A DNA stretch of 34,671 bases from an uncultured Pseudomonadota bacterium (lineage in GTDB: Bacteria > Pseudomonadota > Gammaproteobacteria > Burkholderiales > SG8-39), in the NCBI GenBank assembly GCA_903829815.1, contig CAIKRR010000040.1, forward strand, positions 1-34,671, written 5' to 3'. Positions 17,205-24,204 of this stretch are shown here, in pieces; position 1 is the first letter of the stretch, and each line of letters starts with the position of its first letter. The position numbers and the translations under genes are program-made. The notes under the pieces are model-generated. The model saw only the letters and a program-made list of their open reading frames with translations. It had not been told where the DNA came from and ran no database searches.

Positions 17205-18101
17205 ATGGAAGAAGCACTACGGTTCGACTCTGCCGGCCTGTCGCTCGCCGGCATCCTTCATCACCCCGAGGGTCGACCCGCCACGGATGCGAGTCGCTGC
17301 GCCGCCATCATCGTGCTGCAGGGCTTTGGCGGCAACAAGGGTACCAATGTCATTGTCGAGACGGCGCGTCTCTTTGCCCGCATGGGCTACTACGCCTTGC
17401 GCTTTGACATGCGCGGCTGCGGCGAGAGCGAGGGCGAGCGCGGTCGGGTGATCTGCATGGAGCAGGTTGCCGATGCGCGAAGCGCCCTCGATTGCCTGCG
17501 CCAGCATCCTGCCATCGATCCTGAGCGCATCGCGGTCATGGGGCACAGTTTCGGTGCCGCGGTTGCGCTCTACAGCGCGGGCACCGATGAGCGCTTTGCG
17601 GCCTGCATCTCCTCGGGTGGGTGGGGTGATGGCGAAGCCAAGTTCAGGCGACAGCACGCCGGCGCCGAGGCCTGGGGTCGCTTCAGCGCGATGCTCGACA
17701 AGGGGCGTCAGATGAAGGCCCGCGGCGAGACACTGATGGTGCCGCGCTTTGACATCGTGCCGATGCCCGAGCACCTGCGGCGCAATATCGCCCCGGGTTC
17801 CATCATGTCGTTTCCCTTCGATGTGGTGGAAAGCATGTTCGGATTTCGTGCCAACGATGTGGTTGGACGCATCGCGCCACGGCCCTTGCTCCTGATGCAT
17901 TCGGCAAGCGATTCGGTGACTCCCACCGAACAGTCGATCGAACTCTTTCGCCACGCCGGCCAGCCGGCCGATCTGTACCTGCTCTCCGGTGTCGACCACT
18001 ACATGTTTGCCGAGGGCAATACGCAGGTCTTCGACGTGCTCGAGGGCTGGCTGGCCCGCCACTTTCCGTGTGGTGCTCAGTCCGGCAAGGCGGCATCATG
18101 A
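17205..18101 (+). CDS. Alpha/beta hydrolase (serine esterase / peptidase-like)
   Basis: 298 residues. ATG 17205 is preferred; an in-frame ATG at 17163 would overlap a possible -10 box. The core includes IIVLQGFGGNKGTN (oxyanion region), LRFDMRGCGESEGE, the nucleophile Ser in GHSFGA, Asp in HSASDSVTP and His in GVDHYMF. There is no signal peptide, so it should be cytosolic. It resembles the broad dienelactone hydrolase/acylaminoacyl-peptidase-like group rather than a named enzyme, with a small helical cap between strands 6 and 7. Its stop overlaps the start of a Bug solute-binding gene (ATGA), suggesting it acts on an imported ester, amide or acid. The substrate is unknown. Confidence 0.9.
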   Translation: MEEALRFDSAGLSLAGILHHPEGRPATDASRCAAIIVLQGFGGNKGTNVIVETARLFARMGYYALRFDMRGCGESEGERGRVICMEQVADARSALDCLRQHPAIDPERIAVMGHSFGAAVALYSAGTDERFAACISSGGWGDGEAKFRRQHAGAEAWGRFSAMLDKGRQMKARGETLMVPRFDIVPMPEHLRRNIAPGSIMSFPFDVVESMFGFRANDVVGRIAPRPLLLMHSASDSVTPTEQSIELFRHAGQPADLYLLSGVDHYMFAEGNTQVFDVLEGWLARHFPCGAQSGKAAS

Positions 18102-19156
18102 ACCGTGCTGCCCCGGTGCCCTATGGCCCTCCTGCGCTGTGCGATACCCGATGGCTGCGCAGCGCCCGTGCGCTGCGTGATCGTCTCGTGCAGCAGGGTG
18201 TGCACGTGCTCCGGGTCGCACTTGTGGCAGCCACCGTGCTGGCAGCGGGGGGTGCACCGGCAGCCGACTTTCCGCTGAAGCCGGTGCGGCTGGTCGTGCC
18301 CTATCCGGCCGGGGGCACGATGGATCTGGTGGCCCGTCTGGTGGCGGCTCACTTGCGCGAGACATGGCGCCAGCCGGTGATCGTCGAGAACCGTGTTGGC
18401 GGCAATGGTGCGGTCGGCGTCGAGCATGTCATGCGAAGTCCGCCTGATGGCTACACGCTCCTTGTCAACGGAACGCCGCTTCTCACCGTGCCTTACCTGC
18501 AGCCCACGGCCTATGTCGTCAGCCGCGATCTGGTGCCGGTCGTGGCGACGGCCGATGTCGATTTCGTGCTGGCGGCGAGCAACCGATCCGGCATCACTTC
18601 GCTGGCTGATCTGCTCGAGCGTGCCCGTCAGGCGCCCGGGCGCCTCAATTACGGCAGCGGCGGCAACGGGTCGCTCCCGCACCTCGATGTCGAACTGCTG
18701 AAGAGCGTGGCTGCGATCAACCTCACGCATGTGCCCTACAAGGGCAATGCGCTCGCGCTCCAGGCGCTGATGGCCGGTGAAGTCGATCTGATCTTCGATG
18801 CCACCAGTTCGATCATTCCGCTGGCGCGCTCAGGCAAGGTGCGTCCGCTGCTCATCGCCGGACGCCGTCCCATCGAGGCCCTGCCCGGTGTACCGATCTT
18901 TGATGCGGTGTACCCGGGGAGCGGCATCGACGCCTGGCATGGCATTTTCGGGCCGGTGGGTCTGCCTGCCGACCGGGTGCAGCGCATTGCTGCCGATGTG
19001 GCTGCGGTGGTGCAATCGCCTGAGGTGAGTCAGCGTCTGCGCGAGATGGGTTTCGAGCCGAGCGGCACCGGACCCGCCGAATTTGCGGCCATCGTGCGCC
19101 GTGATGACGAGCGCTGGGGGCGCCTGCTGCGAACCAACGCGATCCGGGCCGACTGA
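18098..19156 (+). CDS. Bug/TctC-family periplasmic solute-binding protein (2)
   Basis: 352 residues from ATG 18098, which overlaps the hydrolase stop by 4 bases and follows AAGGCGG. The N-terminus is long (about 55 residues before the mature protein) with a hydrophobic core, VALVAATVLAAGGAPAA. Bug hallmarks follow: PVRLVVPYPAGGTMDLVARLVA, QPVIVENRVGGNGAVG, a LNYGSGGNGSLPHL loop, and LTHVPYKGNALALQALMAGEVDLIF. The internal order and length fit TctC proteins. No transporter membrane subunits are nearby. Translational coupling to the hydrolase suggests both belong to one uptake/breakdown module. Confidence 0.94.
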   Translation: MNRAAPVPYGPPALCDTRWLRSARALRDRLVQQGVHVLRVALVAATVLAAGGAPAADFPLKPVRLVVPYPAGGTMDLVARLVAAHLRETWRQPVIVENRVGGNGAVGVEHVMRSPPDGYTLLVNGTPLLTVPYLQPTAYVVSRDLVPVVATADVDFVLAASNRSGITSLADLLERARQAPGRLNYGSGGNGSLPHLDVELLKSVAAINLTHVPYKGNALALQALMAGEVDLIFDATSSIIPLARSGKVRPLLIAGRRPIEALPGVPIFDAVYPGSGIDAWHGIFGPVGLPADRVQRIAADVAAVVQSPEVSQRLREMGFEPSGTGPAEFAAIVRRDDERWGRLLRTNAIRAD

Positions 19157-19257
19157 GACCATGCCCCAGCTCGTGCAAGACGGCCAGCTGCGCCAGGCTC
19201 TTGACGAAGTAGCGAGAAAGATTGGCCTGTCGAGCTCGTAGTACGGATAGATCCGGA

Positions 19258-19279
19258 CCGATCCTCGCGCCCGGATCGG
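19258..19279 (+). terminator. Hairpin downstream of the second Bug gene
   Basis: CCGATCC / GGATCGG (7-bp stem, 8-base loop) lies about 100 bases after the Bug stop codon. There is no T-run, so its role as a terminator is uncertain. The surrounding stretch 19157-19307 contains no gene I can support. Confidence 0.3.
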
Positions 19280-19307
19280 ACTCTACAGCGGCATGTTCGA
19301 AGCCATC

Positions 19308-19329
19308 GCGCCCGGCTACAGCCGGGCGC
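19308..19329. terminator. Strong GC hairpin over the end of the fitB gene
   Basis: GCGCCCGGCT and AGCCGGGCGC form a perfect 10-bp inverted repeat with two bases between the arms (effectively an 8-9-bp stem with a small loop). It covers the last codons and the stop of the minus-strand toxin gene and faces the end of the plus-strand Bug operon. It may separate the two converging units. Confidence 0.4.
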
Positions 19330-19747
19330 TGAATGTCCAGGGGTTGATCAACCGGATCCCGCAGCCCTCGTAGTCGCTCGTGTTGCGGGTCGCCACAGTC
19401 GCTTCATGGACAAGGGCGATCGCGGCGATCTGACAATCGAACTGGCTGATGGGCCGGCCCGCAGAGCGGCGTTCGGCGGCGATGTTCGCGAAGGCCCGCG
19501 CCGCAGGGCGATCAAACGGCAGGATACGGTCGCAGAAGTCTTCCTCGAGCAGGCCTTCGATCGCGCTCGTGAGTGCCTTGCGCCGCTTTCCCGCAGGAAG
19601 GATGGTGACTCCGTGCCACAGCTCTGCTTCGCCCACTGTGGTGAAGTAGACTCTGGCGCCGTCTTGCCCAGCCAGCCAGTGCTCGACCTGCCTTGCGGGT
19701 TCTGGTCGCAGAAGCTCCGAGAGGACGTTGGTGTCGAGGATGATCAT
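19316..19747 (-). CDS. fitB: FitB-like PIN-domain toxin (type II toxin-antitoxin)
   Basis: 143 residues. The N-terminus MIILDTNVLSELLRPEP carries the first PIN-domain acidic residue (Asp5). The second is the Glu in VGEAELWHG, the third the Asp in SQFDCQIAA, and the TRNTSDYEG loop and terminal LINPW match FitB. Family members are magnesium-dependent ribonucleases held inactive by a ribbon-helix-helix partner. The start overlaps the antitoxin stop by four bases. All core acidic positions are present, so it looks active. It could equally be labelled VapC; the FitB resemblance at both ends is stronger. Confidence 0.93.
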   Translation of the reverse strand: MIILDTNVLSELLRPEPARQVEHWLAGQDGARVYFTTVGEAELWHGVTILPAGKRRKALTSAIEGLLEEDFCDRILPFDRPAARAFANIAAERRSAGRPISQFDCQIAAIALVHEATVATRNTSDYEGCGIRLINPWTFSARL

Positions 19748-19998
19748 CGAGCCTGGCGGCCGAGTTGCGCAGGCTCACGCACAGGCTCGCGAGCGGGCAG
19801 TTCGACATCTGCCCGCGCTCCCGGCGAAACTCGGGCGCGGATCGCCGCGGCCAGATCGCGTGGTGAACCGGTACCGGTCATGACCCGCCGAAGGATGTCC
19901 CGTGCCTCCTCTTCCATCGAGCGGCCATGCTCGGCGGCACGCACACGCAGGCGCTGCTTGATGTCTTCATCGAGGTTGCGGATGGTGATGCTGGCCAT
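19744..19998 (-). CDS. fitA: FitA-like ribbon-helix-helix antitoxin
   Basis: 84 residues. The first 45 form an Arc/MetJ-type fold: strand MASITIRNLDED, then helices with KQRLRVRAAEHGRS and MEEEARDILRRV. This matches FitA closely. The C-terminal half is Ala/Arg/Pro-rich and is expected to wrap the toxin and block its active site. ATG 19998 follows GGAG at a reasonable distance. The gene precedes the toxin and overlaps it (ATGA). Such antitoxins usually repress their own promoter as a complex with the toxin, and repeats that could serve as the operator lie just upstream. Confidence 0.92.
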   Translation of the reverse strand: MASITIRNLDEDIKQRLRVRAAEHGRSMEEEARDILRRVMTGTGSPRDLAAAIRARVSPGARADVELPAREPVREPAQLGRQAR

Positions 19999-20028
19999 GG
20001 CAGGTCTCCGGCATTGGCGTCTCCGTCA

Positions 20029-20060
20029 ATTGTAATCAATGATTTCATTGCAATCAATGA
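20029..20060 (-). promoter_or_regulatory. fitAB promoter with overlapping operator repeats
   Basis: On the minus strand, TTGATT (20052-20057) and TACAAT (20029-20034) form a sigma-70-like pair at 17-bp spacing, about 30 bp upstream of the antitoxin ATG. The same stretch holds CAATGA (20037-20042), its inverse TCATTG (20045-20050), and CAATGA again (20055-20060). This fits autorepression by the FitAB complex. The patch is markedly AT-rich against its surroundings. Confidence 0.5.
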
Positions 20061-20145
20061 GGTCATCGGAGCGCCGGCCGCACGCATCCTCCCGCATTCG
20101 GCGAGCCTTGAAACAGGGTGCGTGTGTCTTCCCGAAGCGCAGCGG

Positions 20146-21180
20146 CTAGTCGACCCGAATACCTGCCGTTCTGGCCACGGCACCCCAGCGCTCGATTTCG
20201 CTGGCGATCAGTCGGGCAAAGTCCTCGGGGCTGCCGGGTGCCACTTCGGCCCCCAGCGTGGGCAGCGCCTGGCGAACCGTGTCGCTTGCCAGTGCTTCGC
20301 TCAGTGCCCGGTTGACTCGCTCGACCACGTCGCGCGGCGTACCCGCGCGGGCAAGCAGACCTTGCCAGTCGCGAACCACGAAGTCGGGGAAACCCGATTC
20401 GACCATGGTGGGTACATCGCGCAGCGAGGCAAGCCGCTGCGGACCGGTCACCGCAAGCGGGCGCAGCCGCCCGGCATTGACATGACCGATCACCGGTGGA
20501 ATCGCAGCGAACATGTACTGCACCTGACCGCCCAGGAGGTCGCCGATCGCCTGCGGAAACTGGTTGTAGGGCACGTGCTGGGCTTCGACGCCTGCGCGCT
20601 GCTTGAAGAATTCGCCCGCGATGTGCGCTGGCGTGCCAGCTCCACCGGATGCGTAACTCCAGCGTCCCCCGGGGGGCTTCATCAGGGCGACCAGCTCGGC
20701 AACCGAGCGGGCATTCACCGAGGGGGTGACCGCGAGCACGTTGTACGACCACACGGTCTGACCCAGCGCCACGAAGTCGCGCCGCAGGTCGAACGTGGCA
20801 TGGGTGTTGATGGTCTGGGTTACCGAAAGCGGCATCGCGATCATCATGAGGGTATGGCCGTCGGCCGGTTGCCGCAGCACCTCACTGATGCCCAGCATGC
20901 CCATTGCACCCGGCCGGTTCTCGACCACGATGGCTTCGCCGCCCAGGGGGCCGCGCAGCCGCTCGGCGACGAGCCGTGAAACGATGTCGACCGGCGTGCT
21001 CGCCGCAAAGGGCACGATGATCCGGACCGGGCGCGACGGGTAGGCTTGCGCGCTGGCCGTGCTGCTCGCGAGTGCCAGGGCCCACAAGGCACCAGCCCCC
21101 ACAAGAGCGGCAAGGCGCCTCGATCGGTGCCTCCTCCCGACGCCTGACACGTGCACAAGTGCGCCGTTCCCGATGGCCAT
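20146..21180 (-). CDS. Bug/TctC-family periplasmic solute-binding protein (3)
   Basis: 344 residues from ATG 21180, with GGGAGG nine bases upstream. The signal peptide ends near SSTASAQA. The mature protein starts YPSRPVRIIVPFAAST and continues PVDIVSRLVAERL and AIVVENRPGAMGMLGISEVL, all standard Bug features; RWSYASGGAGTPAHIAGEFF and VQHVPYNQFPQA-like loops follow. It is monocistronic, flanked by fitAB and the end of the secretion operon. The window contains three members of this family and no TctAB pair, so they probably share a transporter encoded elsewhere. The ligand is unknown. Confidence 0.94.
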   Translation of the reverse strand: MAIGNGALVHVSGVGRRHRSRRLAALVGAGALWALALASSTASAQAYPSRPVRIIVPFAASTPVDIVSRLVAERLRGPLGGEAIVVENRPGAMGMLGISEVLRQPADGHTLMMIAMPLSVTQTINTHATFDLRRDFVALGQTVWSYNVLAVTPSVNARSVAELVALMKPPGGRWSYASGGAGTPAHIAGEFFKQRAGVEAQHVPYNQFPQAIGDLLGGQVQYMFAAIPPVIGHVNAGRLRPLAVTGPQRLASLRDVPTMVESGFPDFVVRDWQGLLARAGTPRDVVERVNRALSEALASDTVRQALPTLGAEVAPGSPEDFARLIASEIERWGAVARTAGIRVD

Positions 21181-21316
21181 GTCTGCCTCCCTCTCCGTGC
21201 GGGGTAGCTTGCCCCGATGCGCGACCCCGTCTCGTGCGAGGCCTGCCGTTCACCGCGGGTGTTCGTGGGGTCGTTACCCGGTGTCGTTGATCCCCCGCGG
21301 CGGTGTCATCAGTGTA

Positions 21317-21341
21317 CCTGCCCGGACAGGGAGCGGGCAGG
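21317..21341 (-). terminator. Hairpin downstream of the secretion operon
   Basis: CCTGCCCG / CGGGCAGG (8-bp perfect stem, 9-base loop) lies 12 bases beyond the stop of the last operon gene on the minus strand. It is the only good hairpin in the 172-bp gap before the Bug gene. It lacks a T-run, so confidence as an intrinsic terminator is limited. Confidence 0.4.
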
Positions 21342-21352
21342 CGGGCGACCGT

Positions 21353-22771
21353 TCAGCCTGCGATCGGGTGTGCGCTCGAGGGCTCGGCGCGACGACGCTC
21401 GGCATCGGCCTGCATCGACAGGATCGAGCGCAGCGTGCCGGCGGTCTTGCCGAATTCGTCACGGCAGGCCTGGAGCGCGTCCTGCATCTCGCGCGAGATC
21501 AGTATGGCGCTCCGTACTTCACTGGCGTGGGTGCCCTCACGGCTGTCGATATAGCTCGACAGTCGGCCCGACTGGGTGGAGATGCCGGCCTCGATGTGGG
21601 TGAGAACGGTGGTGACCTGACGCAGCGCATCGAGCTGCTCGGCTTGCATCTGCAAGCTGTGCCTGGCCGTGATTTCGCGGGCGCTGCGCAACGCGCCCAG
21701 TTGTTCGCTGATCTGTGTCCAGCTGTCGATCCAGTGCGCACCGTTATCCATCAGACGCTGTACCTGCAGATCGACTGCGCTGCGCTCCTGGAGTGCCACC
21801 GACAGTTCGTGGACCCGATGGCCCAGCGTCTGCACCGATGCGTTGATCGAGGTCGACTCGGCAGTGACCGCAGCATGCTGCAATTGCATCTGCTCGAGCA
21901 TCTCGATCCAGCGCGTCGGGTCGGCCCAGGGCGTGCTGGCTTCACGAGCTTCGCTCGTGTCGCCATCAGCGACGCTCGAACCCGATGCGCCATACCCCTC
22001 CTCACGGACCACCTGACGAATGCGGTCGATCACCGCTGATGCGGTCTTTCTTACCGACAGCACGGTGAGGCCCAGCAGCAGCGAGCCCAGCAGGCCGTAG
22101 AGTGAGGCCACGAAGGCCGTTCCCATGCCGCGCATCGGCTCCTGGAGCCGACGCACCATGTCGCCGAACATGGCGGTTGCATCGGTGCCGGCGGTGCCGC
22201 CTGCGCCCAGCGAGGCAAAGAGCTGGCCCAGATCATCGAGCGTGCCGAGCAGACCGATGAAGGTACCCACCAGGCCCAGACCCACCAGCGCACTGCCGAT
22301 GAAGTTCGGCAAGCCGAGCATGCTGGCCAGGCGCTTCTCGATGGCCTTCAACTCGTTTTCGACCGCGGTCTGACGCATTCGGGTGGTGAGCAGCTTGTCG
22401 CCGTTGAGCAGTGCGAGCACCGGCGCGAGCAAGGAATGGCGTGATTTGGCCTGTACCAGACGGGTGCGCGCTTCGGTCGTGGTGGCATTGCGCCAGCGCA
22501 GGGCAAGCGACTCCTCGCCGACGAAGTGCGCCAGCGCACCCATGGCAAAGACGGTGCCCATCGCCAGTGCGACAAAGATGGTGTAAACGAGCGCCGGGTG
22601 CGGGGTCGAATCGATCGACCGGGTGATTTCGGGCTCGAAAAAGAACCACGCAGTGCCCACTGCAAGGGCCATCGGCCCGAAGCTCAGCAGCCAATAGCCT
22701 GCAATCGCGACGGCGCGCGCGAGTTTATCCACCGGGGTGGCACGAGTCGGGCGTAGGGTGGTCATGGTCAT
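21353..22771 (-). CDS. MotA/TolQ/ExbB-type proton-channel protein (SiiB-like)
   Basis: 472 residues from ATG 22771; an ATG at 22765 is equally possible. There are four membrane helices: two near the N-terminus (about 19-42 and 60-84) and a later pair with LPNFIGSALVGLGLVGTFIGLLGTL and GTAFVASLYGLLGSLLLGL, the conserved MotA/TolQ/ExbB core. A cytosolic loop lies between the pairs. After the fourth helix is a ~190-residue Gln/Glu-rich, coiled-coil-like tail that MotA and ExbB lack but that is compatible with Salmonella SiiB (similar total length). It is expected to form an inner-membrane ion channel with the two MotB-like proteins encoded just upstream. It ends the secretion operon. Flagellar stator function is unlikely, as no flagellar genes are present. 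Confidence 0.88.
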   Translation of the reverse strand: MTMTTLRPTRATPVDKLARAVAIAGYWLLSFGPMALAVGTAWFFFEPEITRSIDSTPHPALVYTIFVALAMGTVFAMGALAHFVGEESLALRWRNATTTEARTRLVQAKSRHSLLAPVLALLNGDKLLTTRMRQTAVENELKAIEKRLASMLGLPNFIGSALVGLGLVGTFIGLLGTLDDLGQLFASLGAGGTAGTDATAMFGDMVRRLQEPMRGMGTAFVASLYGLLGSLLLGLTVLSVRKTASAVIDRIRQVVREEGYGASGSSVADGDTSEAREASTPWADPTRWIEMLEQMQLQHAAVTAESTSINASVQTLGHRVHELSVALQERSAVDLQVQRLMDNGAHWIDSWTQISEQLGALRSAREITARHSLQMQAEQLDALRQVTTVLTHIEAGISTQSGRLSSYIDSREGTHASEVRSAILISREMQDALQACRDEFGKTAGTLRSILSMQADAERRRAEPSSAHPIAG

Positions 22772-22775
22772 GGTC

Positions 22776-23489
22776 TCAGTTTTCACGGGGGTTCGGGATG
22801 ATGGTGATCTGGCGATTGCCAGCCACCTCGCGCTGCTCGCCGCGGAACATGCGCGTGGTGATCGAAGATGCCGCGATGCCGGCACCGATGAGTGTTGCGC
22901 GCGCGGCCATGATGCGCAGGTAACCGGCTCGGCGGTCCTGTGCGTCCGACTCGTCGACCGAGGTGAAGAGCATGTAGGTTCGCGTACCGGCGGCCTGCTG
23001 CTCGCGCACCCAGTTGGCCAGACGGGCCTCTTCGCTCGTGACAAGCGAGAAGCGATCGCCCGGGAACACGATCTGCGCCAGGGGGTTGCCGCGCGAGTCG
23101 GTGAACTTCATCTGCACGCTGCGTTGCGCGGGGTTTGCCGTCAGGTTGTCGGGTGCGGCGGGCAGGCGCACGATGGTGGCGCCAGATGCCGGTTCTGGCG
23201 TCGATGCCTCGCTCGGTGTCGTGTTGACAGCCAGTGGGGCCAACCTGGCAGGTACCCGCTCGGCTGGTGCAGGGCGAACCGCCGCGGTCGCGCTGCTTGC
23301 GCTGGCCGCCTCGGCACTGCGCGCGTTGCGCGCCCGGTGGATGCTCGACTCCAGACTCACTGCAAAAACGCCCACCGCAAACACCCCCACCATGAAGAGC
23401 AGGTTGAGCACGATGTTGGTCAGCGCATCGACATAGCCCGGCCAGTAGGTGGCATCGTCATCGCCATCCAGAGCATCATCGAGGGTCAT
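22776..23489 (-). CDS. MotB/SiiA-like membrane protein with conserved channel aspartate
   Basis: 237 residues; the ATG overlaps the upstream stop by 4 bases. One N-terminal membrane helix, WPGYVDALTNIVLNLLFMVG, carries Asp21 at the position of the proton-binding Asp of MotB/TolR/SiiA. A Ser/Ala/Pro-rich periplasmic linker (about 50-120) leads to a C-terminal domain with divergent OmpA-like character (VFPGDRFSLVTSEEARLANWV, then RRAGYLRIMAARATLIGAGI, then RQITIIPN). The peptidoglycan-binding Asp/Arg signature of true OmpA domains is weak. It pairs with the MotA-like protein encoded five bases downstream and with its paralogue encoded upstream, probably forming a stator-like complex tied to the secretion system. 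Confidence 0.85.
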   Translation of the reverse strand: MTLDDALDGDDDATYWPGYVDALTNIVLNLLFMVGVFAVGVFAVSLESSIHRARNARSAEAASASSATAAVRPAPAERVPARLAPLAVNTTPSEASTPEPASGATIVRLPAAPDNLTANPAQRSVQMKFTDSRGNPLAQIVFPGDRFSLVTSEEARLANWVREQQAAGTRTYMLFTSVDESDAQDRRAGYLRIMAARATLIGAGIAASSITTRMFRGEQREVAGNRQITIIPNPREN

Positions 23490-24193
23490 CGAGCACCTCC
23501 GGTATTCGTTGAAGCCGTTGAATCGGTGCGCTCGACATGAATCGCCATCTCGCGCGTGAGCGCGTCAGCTTCGCCCCCTTCGAGCATCTCGACATCGATA
23601 TCAGCGCCAGCCGCCCCCGAGGCCATCAGGCTGCTGCGAACCGCCAGCAGTCGCATGTAGGCCGAGCGCTTCAAAGCGGGCTCATCAAGGGGAACACGAG
23701 TCCATACACGCCAGCGGCCTGGCTGGGCGCGTGCCACCTCCTCGAACTGACGCGCGAGCATCGGTTGATGGGCTGCCGGAACGGTCTGGGCATCCTGCGG
23801 GAAGATGATCTGGAACTGACCGCGCCCGGAGGCTGGCTGGCTGGGTCCGTACCGCTGCGCGGCGCTGCGCGGCGCCGGGCTTGCTGGCTCGGGGGGCTGC
23901 GGCACAAGACTGGCTGAGGCCGGCCCCGGGGCGGGTCCTGCCCGCACGAGGGCATCGGGCATTCGGGTCGGGGCAACCACAGCCTCCTCCGGTTCGGGGG
24001 GCGGCGCGCTCACGATGCGCTTGCCTGCTGATGCAGTGACGCGGCCCTGCTCGTCGAAATCGATCTGCCTTGCAATCTGGCTGATGGCCACGGTGAGGAT
24101 CGCGAGCAGAAAGAGCATGGCCTGCGCAAGGCTCGCAATGGCTGCCACATAGCCTTGCCACATGGTCGATCCGTGCCCGCTTGCGGTACTCAT
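23486..24193 (-). CDS. MotB/SiiA-like membrane protein lacking the channel aspartate
   Basis: 235 residues; ATG 24193 follows TAGGAGC, which includes the stop of the adaptor gene. Its layout matches the next gene's product: one membrane helix (WQGYVAAIASLAQAMLFLLAIL), a Pro/Ala-rich linker (about 60-115) and a periplasmic domain (FQIIFPQDAQTVP, then KRSAYMRLLAVRSSLMASGA). When the two are aligned at W-x-G-Y-V, the Asp21 of the paralogue corresponds to Ala17 here, and no acidic residue occurs within the helix. It therefore cannot carry protons in the MotB manner and may be a structural or regulatory half of a heterodimer. Its stop overlaps the paralogue's start, so the two are probably made in equal amounts. 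Confidence 0.83.
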   Translation of the reverse strand: MSTASGHGSTMWQGYVAAIASLAQAMLFLLAILTVAISQIARQIDFDEQGRVTASAGKRIVSAPPPEPEEAVVAPTRMPDALVRAGPAPGPASASLVPQPPEPASPAPRSAAQRYGPSQPASGRGQFQIIFPQDAQTVPAAHQPMLARQFEEVARAQPGRWRVWTRVPLDEPALKRSAYMRLLAVRSSLMASGAAGADIDVEMLEGGEADALTREMAIHVERTDSTASTNTGGAR

Positions 24194-24204
24194 GGTGCCT
24201 GCTC

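Noticed and set aside
19161-19241. A 26-codon plus-strand frame after the second Bug gene
   Set aside because: It is too short and unrecognised, with no strong ribosome-binding site. It could be a remnant, but the parent cannot be named.
21353-24193. MotA/MotB-like genes as flagellar stators or as a Zorya (ZorAB) defence system
   Set aside because: There are no flagellar genes and no ZorC/ZorD/ZorE-like helicase or nuclease. The genes are embedded in a type I secretion operon, and the long coiled-coil tail and two MotB-like proteins fit a Sii-like role better.
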